Shown piece after piece: positions 18,731-27,102 of a DNA stretch of 64,000 nt. This DNA comes from Ulvibacterium sp. (GTDB lineage: Bacteria > Bacteroidota > Bacteroidia > Flavobacteriales > Flavobacteriaceae): positions 1-64,000 of the forward strand of contig NZ_JANQOO010000016.1 of assembly GCF_028285715.1 (NCBI RefSeq), given 5' to 3'. Both the position numbers and the translations under genes were made by a program. The notes below the pieces were generated by a model. It was not told the DNA's origin, searched no databases, and saw only the letters and a program-made list of their open reading frames with translations. Position 1 is the stretch's first letter. Each line of letters begins with the position of its first letter.

Positions 18731-21607
18731 ATGAGATATTTTGTAGTGTGTCTTTGTCTTTTCGGCACCATGTTTTTAGGGGCCCAGGACACCGGTAGTA
18801 TTGTCGGAAAACTCACTGATAAAGAGCTAAATAACGAACCTCTCGCCTTCGCCAATGTCCTCCTGAAGGGAACCACAAAAGGAACTACTTCGGATTTTGA
18901 TGGGCTTTATGAAATTCCAAATCTAGAGCCGGGCACATATATAGTGGTCTTTAGCTATTTGGGGTATGAAACCATAGAAATTCCAAACGTTGAGGTAGTC
19001 GCTGGGAAGGTGACTACCATTAATGTACCAATGAGTGCATCTGAGGGAGTTTCCTTGGACGAGGTTGTGGTTACCACAGTGGCGCGAAAGGATTCCGAGG
19101 TGGCTTTGCTTCTGGACCAGAAAAAGGCCGTGACCGTGGTTGAGAGTATTGGTGCTGAGCAGTTGAACCGTCTGGGTGTTTCGGATGCTTCGGCGGCCAC
19201 CACCAAAATTTCCGGGGTATCCAAATCTGAGGGTTCCGGTCAAATCTATGTACGGGGTCTAGGCGATAGATATCTCACTACGACCTTAAATGGTTTGCCC
19301 GTTCCTTCCGATAACATTGACAAAAAGAATATAGATCTGTCCTTACTTCCGTCTAGATTTATCCAAAATGTATCCATTAGCAAAACATTTGCACCCAATA
19401 ATTCGGCGGATCAGGCTTCGGGGAATATTAATATTTCTTCAAAGGAAGTAACTTCTAGAAAGGATTTTGGTATCAGTTTTGGTGGAGGTATAAATTCCAA
19501 CGCCGGAACGGTTTATGATGATTTCAAAGTCACTGCCGTTAACAGCGATATTAGTTTGGGAGTTTTTTCAAGACCTTACCAAAATGCCAATTTGCAAAAT
19601 GCACTAACGGGGCAGAGCTGGAATACCCAAACCGTTGATGTTCCCTTGAACTATTCCTTTGGCTTCAATGCCGGCGGTTTTTTGGATGAAGCGGGGAAAT
19701 TGCGCTTGTATCTGGCCGGTGGCCAATCTGTGGATCACGAATATAGAGAGGGACTGTTTCTTGAATTTGATAGGGGACAACGCAATGATTCCGTTCCGGA
19801 CGGCGACAACAGGTTTTGGAGGCGTACCGTGAACACCAGCGGTATTTTGACCGGGGAATACAGAATTAATGATGCCCATAAGTTACGATTCAATGCCTTT
19901 GCCATTAACAAAGTATTTGAGGAAACCTATGAAGCCGGTAGAAGCGGAGGAGCTGTTGTATTTGAAGAATTATCTCCGGAGGAACGCGGTTTTCAATTTG
20001 TTAGGGATCAAAACATTAAAAACACCTTTTTAGCCATAGGCCAACTTCTTGGAACCCATGACCTATCTGAAAATAACACCTTGGATTGGGCCGTAGGCTA
20101 CAATAGATTGGCGGCCGATGAACCCAATCGTATCAGAAACGAGGTTAACATTATGAATGAGGACCCCACCCTAGGTATTCCACAAGGACAAATACAGTTG
20201 GGAAATGTTGGAGCCTTACAACAACGTAAAACCTCTCAGGAAATCTTGGATGACGAATTTAACGGTCGCATCAGTGATGCGATCACGCTAAAGGAGAATG
20301 AAGATGGTGATGCCATTTATAAGTTGAGTTTTGGTGGTGATGGAAGGATTAAACAAAGAGAGTTCAATTCGGTATTTGAAGGTTTTGACGATAGCTCAAG
20401 GGGGGCCTTAAATCCATCTTCCATAGACAATTTAACCGAAGTATTTACACAACAAAATATCGATGACGGATTATTGACACTTACCTCACAGTTTGACACT
20501 TATGATGCGGAGTTGACATCTTTTGCCGGATTTGCGGATTTTGTCGGTGTTTTTGGAAAGCTTACAGCAGAGCTCGGCCTACGTTTTCAAAGTGATGAGA
20601 TCAATGTAGATTTTGACGTTACCAATTTTATAGATCCCGTGACCTTTCAGCCAAGGGTAGGATCTTCAAACCTATCTTACGAAAGATTGTATCCCGCCCT
20701 TAATCTAAAATATGATTTAAACGATAAAATGGCACTTCGATTGGCGGGCAGTTTAAGTCAGACTCTTCCTGAATTCAAGGAAATTGCTCCTTTTGAATAC
20801 ATTTCGGCCATTGGCCTCATTGAACGGGGTAATGTTTTTTTGGAAGCATCCACGACTACTAATGTGGATTTAAAGTTTGAATTCTTTCCAAGTTCCGACC
20901 AACTTTTATCCTTGACCACCTATTACAAGAATATCAAGGATCCTATAAACAAGTCCTTGATTTTTGGTGGAGGCTCAAACCGATTTTCCTATTTCAATAC
21001 AAGTGATAACGCCAGAATTCTTGGGGTCGAGTTGGAGGCTAGAGTATATCTGATTCAAAAAAGGGACTCTTTGCCAAATTTGAGATTGTCCGGTAATGTC
21101 TCCTACATTGACCATAAACAAGATTTAAGGGAGGATGGACGAAATGTGAATAACAGTCGACGGACATTTAGATATAGGGGGTTGGATGAAATTGGTTTGG
21201 AAGGTGCCTCGGATTGGACCACCAATCTCGCTTTGACCTTAAATACAGGCAACGAATATCCCTATGAGTTTACCCTTGCCGGCAATTATGCTTCGGATCG
21301 GATATTTGCTTTGGGAGCACCCAGGGCCCAAAGTCCTCTTGGAACGGATGGGGTCCTTTTGGAAGATACCAACTTTAATGGTGAAATTATTGAAAGGGGA
21401 GTCGTGGTTTTGGATTTCATATTCAGAAAAGAGATTAACGACAGGTTAACAATCGGAGCTTCCGTCAAAAACCTCTTAAATCCAGTTTATCGTCGTGACC
21501 AGTTGGTTTCGGATGAGCCTGATCAATCTACGAGAACAAGGGAGGAAGAGGTCTTAACGTATACGAGAGGTGTAAACGCTAATGTGAGCATTAATTATAA
21601 ATTCTAA
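18731..21607 (+). CDS. TonB-dependent outer-membrane receptor
   Basis: This 958-residue receptor has a signal peptide (MRYFVVCLCLFGTMFLGAQ), then a carboxypeptidase-regulatory-like domain (about residues 22-100, ending LDEVVVTTVAR). The plug domain contains GVSKSEGSGQIYVRGLGDRY and NGLPVPS, and the 22-strand barrel ends in an aromatic residue (NVSINYKF). It imports a ligand across the outer membrane using TonB energy. It is not a typical SusC, because the next gene is not SusD-like. It lies 9 bases before the repeat lipoprotein, so the two form an operon, and a Pho-box-like array precedes it. Confidence 0.92.
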   Translation: MRYFVVCLCLFGTMFLGAQDTGSIVGKLTDKELNNEPLAFANVLLKGTTKGTTSDFDGLYEIPNLEPGTYIVVFSYLGYETIEIPNVEVVAGKVTTINVPMSASEGVSLDEVVVTTVARKDSEVALLLDQKKAVTVVESIGAEQLNRLGVSDASAATTKISGVSKSEGSGQIYVRGLGDRYLTTTLNGLPVPSDNIDKKNIDLSLLPSRFIQNVSISKTFAPNNSADQASGNINISSKEVTSRKDFGISFGGGINSNAGTVYDDFKVTAVNSDISLGVFSRPYQNANLQNALTGQSWNTQTVDVPLNYSFGFNAGGFLDEAGKLRLYLAGGQSVDHEYREGLFLEFDRGQRNDSVPDGDNRFWRRTVNTSGILTGEYRINDAHKLRFNAFAINKVFEETYEAGRSGGAVVFEELSPEERGFQFVRDQNIKNTFLAIGQLLGTHDLSENNTLDWAVGYNRLAADEPNRIRNEVNIMNEDPTLGIPQGQIQLGNVGALQQRKTSQEILDDEFNGRISDAITLKENEDGDAIYKLSFGGDGRIKQREFNSVFEGFDDSSRGALNPSSIDNLTEVFTQQNIDDGLLTLTSQFDTYDAELTSFAGFADFVGVFGKLTAELGLRFQSDEINVDFDVTNFIDPVTFQPRVGSSNLSYERLYPALNLKYDLNDKMALRLAGSLSQTLPEFKEIAPFEYISAIGLIERGNVFLEASTTTNVDLKFEFFPSSDQLLSLTTYYKNIKDPINKSLIFGGGSNRFSYFNTSDNARILGVELEARVYLIQKRDSLPNLRLSGNVSYIDHKQDLREDGRNVNNSRRTFRYRGLDEIGLEGASDWTTNLALTLNTGNEYPYEFTLAGNYASDRIFALGAPRAQSPLGTDGVLLEDTNFNGEIIERGVVVLDFIFRKEINDRLTIGASVKNLLNPVYRRDQLVSDEPDQSTRTREEEVLTYTRGVNANVSINYKF

Positions 21608-21616
21608 ATCAAGTAA

Positions 21617-24451
21617 ATGATGAAAAAGTTAATTAAATTTCTAGGTCTGGCCCTTTTTGCTGGGGCTCTATTTGTAGGGTGTAGCAGTGATGATAACGAC
21701 CCGGCACCTACGCCAAACCCGCCACCAGGGGGTGGGGGTGGTGAAGACACAACCCTTTCAGGTACTATCGAAGAGGATAGGCAATTGGATGCCTCACAAC
21801 AATATACTATTGATGGCAGTGTTTTGGTAGCCTCGGGAGTAACCCTTACTATTCCCGCGGGTACGGAAATTGTATCAAATACCGGTAGCGATAATTACTT
21901 GGCGGTGTTGCAAGGAGGAAATATCGATATTCAAGGTACCGAGGCCAATCCTGTTGTAATGCGTTCCAATGGTACTGCAGGAACTTGGGGAGGCCTATTG
22001 CTTTGTGGTAATGCCACAACCACTGCAGGTGAAAATGTAACCGCCGAAGTAGGAGGGCTTGTGTACGGAGGTTCTGACGACGCTGATTCCTCAGGTAATA
22101 TTGACTATTTGATCATTAGGGATGCTGGTGCGGTGATTTCCGGTGATTCTCAATTCAATGGCCTATCGCTATATGCCGTAGGCTCCGGGACTACCATTGA
22201 CAATGTGGCCATAATAAACGGTACGGATGATGGGATTGAATTTTTTGGAGGTACTGTCAATGTTAGTAATATTTATTTAGAGAATAACCTGGATGATGCC
22301 ATCGATTGGACAGAAGGTTGGAATGGAACGCTCAGCACTGCCTATGTGATCAATACTGTAGAAAATTTTTCAACCATCGTCGAAGCGGATGGGGTCAATA
22401 ATAATCCTACGATCGATGGTCTTACCGGTATTTCCTCTACAGGTGGTTTGGCCATTCAAATGAAGAATGCCTCCGGAGCCACGATCAATGGTTTTACTGC
22501 AACAGGTTTCCAAGATTTATTTGATTTTCCAGGTACTTCCGGTCCTGCTGAACTACAAATTGATGGGGCAGATGCCAATACTGCGGATGATGCCGTATAT
22601 GCCTCATCCCAAACCAATGCAAGTTTGTTTGCCTGGGCCACCGAAGCCATTGTTGGCGGTCAATTACCGGCGAACATAACTGCCGATTTAACGCTTGATC
22701 CCACTGTGGAGTATACCATAAGTGGTGCAGTTCTCGTAAACAGTGGTGCTACTTTGACCATTCCGGCTGGAACACAAATTGTTTCCGAGTCCGGTACCGC
22801 TAACTATTTGGCCGTATTACAAGGTGGTTCCATTGATATCCAGGGAACCTCCACTAGCCCTGTAGAAATGCGTTCCGATGATGGTGGTGATTGGGGTGGA
22901 CTCCTAGTTTGTGGTAATGCTACTACCACGGCCGGTGAAAATGTAACCGCTGAAGTTGGTGGGCTTGTTTACGGTGGTAGCGACGATACCGAATCTTCCG
23001 GTAGCATTCAATATTTGATCTTAAGAAATACAGGGGCACAGATTAATGCCGACTCACAATTCAACGGTCTCTCCCTATATGGTGTGGGTTCAGGAACCAC
23101 CATTGATAATGTTGCCGTTATTGAAGGTGCCGATGATGGTATAGAGTTCTTCGGTGGTACGGTCAATGTTACCAATTTCTATGCCGAGAATATTGAAGAC
23201 GATGCCATAGACTGGACGGAAGGTTGGAGCGGTACTTTGGATGTCGCCTATGTGGTCAATACCATTCAAGGTTTCTCTACTGCCGTAGAAGCGGACGGAG
23301 TCAATAATAATCCTACAGTAAGCAATTTTACCGCCATATCATCTACAGGTGGTTTGGCCATTCAAATGAAAAATGCTTCTGGGGCGACCATTACCAATTT
23401 TACAGCCACTGGTTTTGATGATTTATTTGATTTCCCAGGCACTTCCGGTCCTGCTGAACTACAAATTGATGGGGCAGATGCCAATACCGCGGATGATGCC
23501 GTATATGCTTCGTCGCAGACCAATGCAAGTAATTTTGCTTGGGCAACAGGTGGTTTGACTTCTGAAGTATTACCTGCAAACATTACCGCGGATACCACTT
23601 TGGATGCTGCCGTAATATATACCATTAGTGGTCCGGTCCTCGTGAATAGCGGTGCAACTTTAACTATCCCCGAAGGAACTGAAATAGTGTCCGCTTCCGG
23701 TACCGCCAACTACTTGGCCGTATTGCAAGGAGGTGCAATTGATATTCAAGGATCCGCTACCAGCCCTGTAGAAATGCGCTCCGAAGACGGAGAACCATGG
23801 GGTGGACTTTTAATATGTGGTAATGCTACAACAACGGCAGGTGAGAATGCTACAGCCGAAGTTGGTGGCTTAATTTATGGAGGCGATAACGATACTGAGT
23901 CCTCTGGTAATATCGACTATTTGATCCTAAGGGATACCGGGGCCCAAATCAATGCGGATTCCCAATTTAATGGCTTGACGCTCTATGCGGTTGGTTCAGG
24001 TACCACTATAGACAACGTAGCCTGTATTGGGGGTGCCGATGATGGTATCGAATTCTTTGGAGGAACGGTTAACGTAACCGGCTTTTATGCAGAAGACCTA
24101 GAGGATGACTCCGTAGATTGGACGGAAGGTTGGAATGGTACTTTGGCGGACACCTTTGTTAAGCACACGATTGCTGGTTTCTCTACCGCAATTGAGGCCG
24201 ATGGTATTAATGCCAACCCAACATTAACTAATTTCACTGCGGAATCTTCTGTTGGTGGCGTAGGTATACAAATGAAGAACGCTTCCGGTGCAACTATTAC
24301 CGGATTAAGCTTAACAGGTTATGCTACACAATTTGATTTCCCAGGAACTTCTGGCCCTGCTGAATTACAAATTGATAGTGCGGACGCTAATGAAGCAACT
24401 ACGTACACCTCTTCAACAACAGTTGAGGCGGATTTTGATTGGATCAATTAA
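21617..24451 (+). CDS. surface lipoprotein with three ~300-residue beta-helix-like repeats
   Basis: This 944-residue protein has a lipoprotein signal (LFVGC, lipid Cys22). The acidic run SSDDND after the Cys is the kind of signal that sends Bacteroidota lipoproteins to the cell surface. A Pro/Gly linker (PTPNPPPGGGGG) follows, then three tandem copies of a ~302-residue unit. Each unit runs from LTIPxGTxIVS through CGNATTTAGEN, GTTIDNVA, DDGIEFFGGTVNV and DWTEGW to FDFPGTSGPAELQID. The short periodic strands suggest a right-handed beta-helix or stacked-strand fold. Coexpression with the TonB receptor suggests a ligand-capture partner in place of SusD. I know no assigned function. Confidence 0.85.
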   Translation: MMKKLIKFLGLALFAGALFVGCSSDDNDPAPTPNPPPGGGGGEDTTLSGTIEEDRQLDASQQYTIDGSVLVASGVTLTIPAGTEIVSNTGSDNYLAVLQGGNIDIQGTEANPVVMRSNGTAGTWGGLLLCGNATTTAGENVTAEVGGLVYGGSDDADSSGNIDYLIIRDAGAVISGDSQFNGLSLYAVGSGTTIDNVAIINGTDDGIEFFGGTVNVSNIYLENNLDDAIDWTEGWNGTLSTAYVINTVENFSTIVEADGVNNNPTIDGLTGISSTGGLAIQMKNASGATINGFTATGFQDLFDFPGTSGPAELQIDGADANTADDAVYASSQTNASLFAWATEAIVGGQLPANITADLTLDPTVEYTISGAVLVNSGATLTIPAGTQIVSESGTANYLAVLQGGSIDIQGTSTSPVEMRSDDGGDWGGLLVCGNATTTAGENVTAEVGGLVYGGSDDTESSGSIQYLILRNTGAQINADSQFNGLSLYGVGSGTTIDNVAVIEGADDGIEFFGGTVNVTNFYAENIEDDAIDWTEGWSGTLDVAYVVNTIQGFSTAVEADGVNNNPTVSNFTAISSTGGLAIQMKNASGATITNFTATGFDDLFDFPGTSGPAELQIDGADANTADDAVYASSQTNASNFAWATGGLTSEVLPANITADTTLDAAVIYTISGPVLVNSGATLTIPEGTEIVSASGTANYLAVLQGGAIDIQGSATSPVEMRSEDGEPWGGLLICGNATTTAGENATAEVGGLIYGGDNDTESSGNIDYLILRDTGAQINADSQFNGLTLYAVGSGTTIDNVACIGGADDGIEFFGGTVNVTGFYAEDLEDDSVDWTEGWNGTLADTFVKHTIAGFSTAIEADGINANPTLTNFTAESSVGGVGIQMKNASGATITGLSLTGYATQFDFPGTSGPAELQIDSADANEATTYTSSTTVEADFDWIN
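21770..24448 (+). repeat. three intragenic tandem repeats of ~0.9 kb
   Basis: Homologous points (the LTIP codons at 21845, 22754 and 23660) are 909 and 906 bases apart. Copies 1 and 2 are nearly identical at the DNA level over the stretch near 22530-22620 and 23442-23530, differing mostly at third codon positions. This is the mark of recent duplication or ongoing gene conversion, so copy number could vary between strains. Confidence 0.85.
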
Positions 24452-24504
24452 CATTAATGTTATAAAATCCTCTTTTCTATACTTGTTATAGAAAACGAAC
24501 AATC

Positions 24505-24545
24505 AAAAACCCCGGATAAGAAAGAAATCTTATCCGGGGTTTTTT
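24505..24545 (+). terminator. terminator after receptor/lipoprotein operon
   Basis: AAAAACCCCGGATAAGA pairs with TCTTATCCGGGGTTTTT around a 6-7 base loop and ends in a T run, 54 bases after the lipoprotein stop. Confidence 0.92.
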
Positions 24546-24730
24546 GTTTGAAACAGTCTTGAAAGGCGTTCCCGATACAATGGCCCCAGGGCTAAAGGCG
24601 GTTTTAATGTAGCCTAGGTCAAAATATTGCGCAAGCTTTCCACAGGACGGAGTCCATATTCCTTCCTTTCTTAAAGCCTCACAATATTGTTGGCAACAAA
24701 TTAATGCCAATTGCCATTATCCTGCATTTC

Positions 24731-24793
24731 ATCGAATTTTTCCAAGGATTACGGGCCTCAAAAGGACATCGTGCATCAGAATTCCTATATTTG
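24731..24793 (+). promoter_or_regulatory. promoter and shared upstream element of mini T9SS gene 1
   Basis: TATATTTG at 24786-24793 matches TAnnTTTG and is 28 bases before the start codon. The word ATCGAATTT at 24731-24739, preceded by CCTgCAtTTc, recurs at 25291-25299 before the next gene in a similar context. This suggests the two genes and their promoters were duplicated together. Confidence 0.45.
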
Positions 24794-24820
24794 CGGTACG
24801 CTATTTGTTACCCATACTCT

Positions 24821-25129
24821 ATGAAGCACCTTTACCTCGTCTTTTTTTTACTTTTCATTTCCATCGTCTACTCGCAAGATGCCAAGACCAATGGAGACAT
24901 AGACGGGTTTACGCTCTATCCCAATCCCGTAACACAGGGCAAGGTATATATTAGTACTACGGAAAATGCCCCAAAGAAAATTTTGATTTTTGATGTGCTG
25001 GGAACCAAGGTATTACAAACCACTCTTTTGGGCAACGAATTAAATCTTTCCGATTTGGATGCAGGGGTATATGTACTGCGTGTTTTTGAAAGAAACAAGG
25101 TAGCCACCCGCAAGCTTATCGTTAAATAG
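24821..25129 (+). CDS. mini-protein: signal peptide plus T9SS type A sorting domain (1)
   Basis: These 102 residues are a Sec signal peptide (MKHLYLVFFLLFISIVYSQ), a linker of about 12 residues, and a complete T9SS type A C-terminal domain. The domain runs from FTLYPNPV through VYISTTEN and LNLSDLDAGVYVLRV to RKLIVK. The domain normally targets a large cargo across the outer membrane and is then cleaved, but here there is no cargo. I chose the ATG at 24821 because it starts the signal peptide. It is a paralogue of the next gene. Confidence 0.85.
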   Translation: MKHLYLVFFLLFISIVYSQDAKTNGDIDGFTLYPNPVTQGKVYISTTENAPKKILIFDVLGTKVLQTTLLGNELNLSDLDAGVYVLRVFERNKVATRKLIVK

Positions 25130-25367
25130 ACCTATTTTTTTTACATTGATCGATACCGATTAGCTGTAGAAAAAAGAAGGTTAAATCTTTTTACATCAGT
25201 ACTTTCCTAATGTATTTCTTAGTTTTTGCATTCGATAATAGGTAGAAAAATCCGATGAACGGTTTGTCTCGTTTTATTCACCTACAATTTATCGAATTTC
25301 ACAACATTTTCACCGGATACGTAGTCCCTTTCTGTATCTTTATACTGTTGATCCCAAATCAATACCT

Positions 25368-25691
25368 ATGCAAAAACTCTACTTTGGCATTTTTATGCTA
25401 TTTGCTGTTTCCGTATATGGTCAGGAAGTCGTTGGTACTCCTCTTGCCTCAACTACGGAAAATTCCACCTTCAAGCTATATCCCAACCCGGCCCTTGATG
25501 ATGTGGTATATATTACTACGCCCAGAAACCTCAACAAGGAAATTGCTGTTTATGATGTTTTTGGAGAAGTAGTCTTAACGGACAGAATACGATCTAACGC
25601 CCTCAATATTTCTAAATTGGTCTCAGGGGTGTACGTGTTACAGGTTACCGAAAATAACAAGACCATGACAAGAAAGCTTGTCGTGAAATAA
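25368..25691 (+). CDS. mini-protein: signal peptide plus T9SS type A sorting domain (2)
   Basis: These 107 residues have the same design as the preceding gene. A signal peptide (MQKLYFGIFMLFAVSVYGQ) is followed by a short linker and a sorting domain (FKLYPNPALDD, VYITTPRN, ISKLVSGVYVLQV, MTRKLVVK). The two share the layout LYPNP...VY(I)(S/T)T...GVYVL.V...RKL(I/V)VK. A 238-base spacer and its own upstream region separate it from its twin. Possible roles are a small secreted product, a decoy for the sorting machinery, or remnants of larger proteins. A terminator follows. Confidence 0.85.
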   Translation: MQKLYFGIFMLFAVSVYGQEVVGTPLASTTENSTFKLYPNPALDDVVYITTPRNLNKEIAVYDVFGEVVLTDRIRSNALNISKLVSGVYVLQVTENNKTMTRKLVVK

Positions 25692-25708
25692 TCGATATTA
25701 TAAAGAGG

Positions 25709-25742
25709 AAAAAAAGGAATCCACTTATGGATTCCTTTTTTT
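25709..25742 (+). terminator. terminator after mini T9SS gene 2
   Basis: AAAAAAAGGAATCCA pairs with TGGATTCCTTTTTTT around a short loop, 18 bases after the stop codon. Confidence 0.9.
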
Positions 25743-25762
25743 ATGCTTTGGCCTTATCCCCT

Positions 25763-25770
25763 TACCTTTG
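25763..25770 (+). promoter_or_regulatory. TAnnTTTG -7 element for LuxE-like gene
   Basis: TACCTTTG matches the -7 consensus and lies 16 bases before the ATG at 25787, giving a very short leader. No -33 element is clear. Confidence 0.45.
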
Positions 25771-25786
25771 CTCCTACAAGAGCCCT

Positions 25787-26767
25787 ATGATAGATACCAA
25801 TAAAATATTTGGGATAAAGTCAAAATTAGAGTTTGAACGCTTCGCATGGCAAATATTCAATTTTCAGTACAACAACAATGTCGTTTATCATGACTTTTGC
25901 GATCATTTGGAAAAAACTCCGAATAAATTGGTAGGTATAGAAGAAATACCTTTTATGCCCATAGAGTTTTTTAGGAGTAAAAAAATTATCTCTTCGAAAA
26001 AGAATTCCCAAATTGTATTTACCAGTAGCGGAACCACGGATACCCGAACCAGTAAGCACTTTGTTATCGATCCCTCCCTATATACAAAAAGCTACCGGGC
26101 CGCTTTCAATCGTTTTTATGGAGATGTTACCAAATACTGCGTTTTGGCTTTACTCCCGTCTTATTTGGAAAGAGAGGGTTCTTCTCTAATCTATATGGTA
26201 AATGACCTAATTGATCAAAGCCATCACCCGGATAGCGGATTTTATCTCAACAATCTTAAAGGCCTACAAGAAAAATTGGTGCACCTTGATGCCCAAGGAG
26301 ACCAAACCCTTCTATTAGGAGTTTCCTTTGCCCTTATGGACTTGGTAGAAAAACATACATTTTCCTTAAAGAATACCATTGTAATGGAAACCGGCGGGAT
26401 GAAAGGCAAAAGGAAGGAAGTGGTCCGTGAAGCCTTGCATGGCATTCTTAAAAAAGGGTTCGGGGTGAGCCATATCCACTCTGAATATGGCATGACGGAA
26501 TTATTGTCCCAAGCCTATTCCCAAGGTGATGGCCTTTTTAAAACCCCTCCATGGATGAAAGTCCTGATCCGAGATCCCGAAGATCCATTGTCACCCCAAA
26601 ATGATGGGAAAACCGGAGGAATAAACATTATAGACCTAGCCAACATATATTCCTGTTCCTTTATTGCAACCCAAGATTTGGGGAAACGGTATACCGATGG
26701 AAGTTTTGAAATCTTGGGCCGTTTTGACCATTCGGACATCCGTGGATGTAATTTGATGGTGTTGTAA
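25787..26767 (+). CDS. LuxE/PaaK-like acyl-protein synthetase family protein
   Basis: This 326-residue protein is related to LuxE and the adenylate-forming superfamily. It has IVFTSSGTTDTRTSKHF near residue 80 (the phosphate-binding loop), LLPSYLEREGSSLIYM, an ETGGMKGKRKEV segment, HSEYGMTELLSQAYS, and a C-terminal GRFDHSDIRGCN. LuxE activates fatty acids for the luminescence reductase. Flavobacterial homologues occur without lux genes, so the acyl substrate is unknown. I chose the ATG at 25787 because upstream codons overlap the terminator hairpin. Confidence 0.82.
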   Translation: MIDTNKIFGIKSKLEFERFAWQIFNFQYNNNVVYHDFCDHLEKTPNKLVGIEEIPFMPIEFFRSKKIISSKKNSQIVFTSSGTTDTRTSKHFVIDPSLYTKSYRAAFNRFYGDVTKYCVLALLPSYLEREGSSLIYMVNDLIDQSHHPDSGFYLNNLKGLQEKLVHLDAQGDQTLLLGVSFALMDLVEKHTFSLKNTIVMETGGMKGKRKEVVREALHGILKKGFGVSHIHSEYGMTELLSQAYSQGDGLFKTPPWMKVLIRDPEDPLSPQNDGKTGGINIIDLANIYSCSFIATQDLGKRYTDGSFEILGRFDHSDIRGCNLMVL

Positions 26768-27102
26768 ATAATGGATTAAAAATTAGCAATTACCAATAAC
26801 AATCCTAACCAATGGTTTAAGGTTGTAAAATGTAATTGGAGAAACTCCCAAAAATGATGGGGTAGCACATCTAACCCTATGTAAAAGAGCAAGTTTAAAC
26901 CTAATCACTTTTAGGTGTTAAATCACTATTGACCCCTTTCACTTTGCAACCAGGAAATGGCAAACTTGAAATTGAACTTGTACAACCGATATTCGGCGAC
27001 AACTGACCAATATCCTGAGATTTTTTTCGTTATACTGATTTATTGTTTCATTGTTTACAAAATTGTAGCCCACCTAGTAACCCATTAACCGACTTTAAGC
27101 TC

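Noticed and set aside
21770-24448. Long direct repeats considered as a CRISPR or mobile repeat array
   Set aside because: The repeats are ~0.9 kb, in frame and wholly inside one lipoprotein gene; there are no spacers and no cas genes.
18731-24451. Receptor plus lipoprotein considered as a SusC/SusD polysaccharide utilisation locus
   Set aside because: The lipoprotein has no SusD-like helical repeats and no glycoside hydrolase, lyase or sugar gene is nearby.
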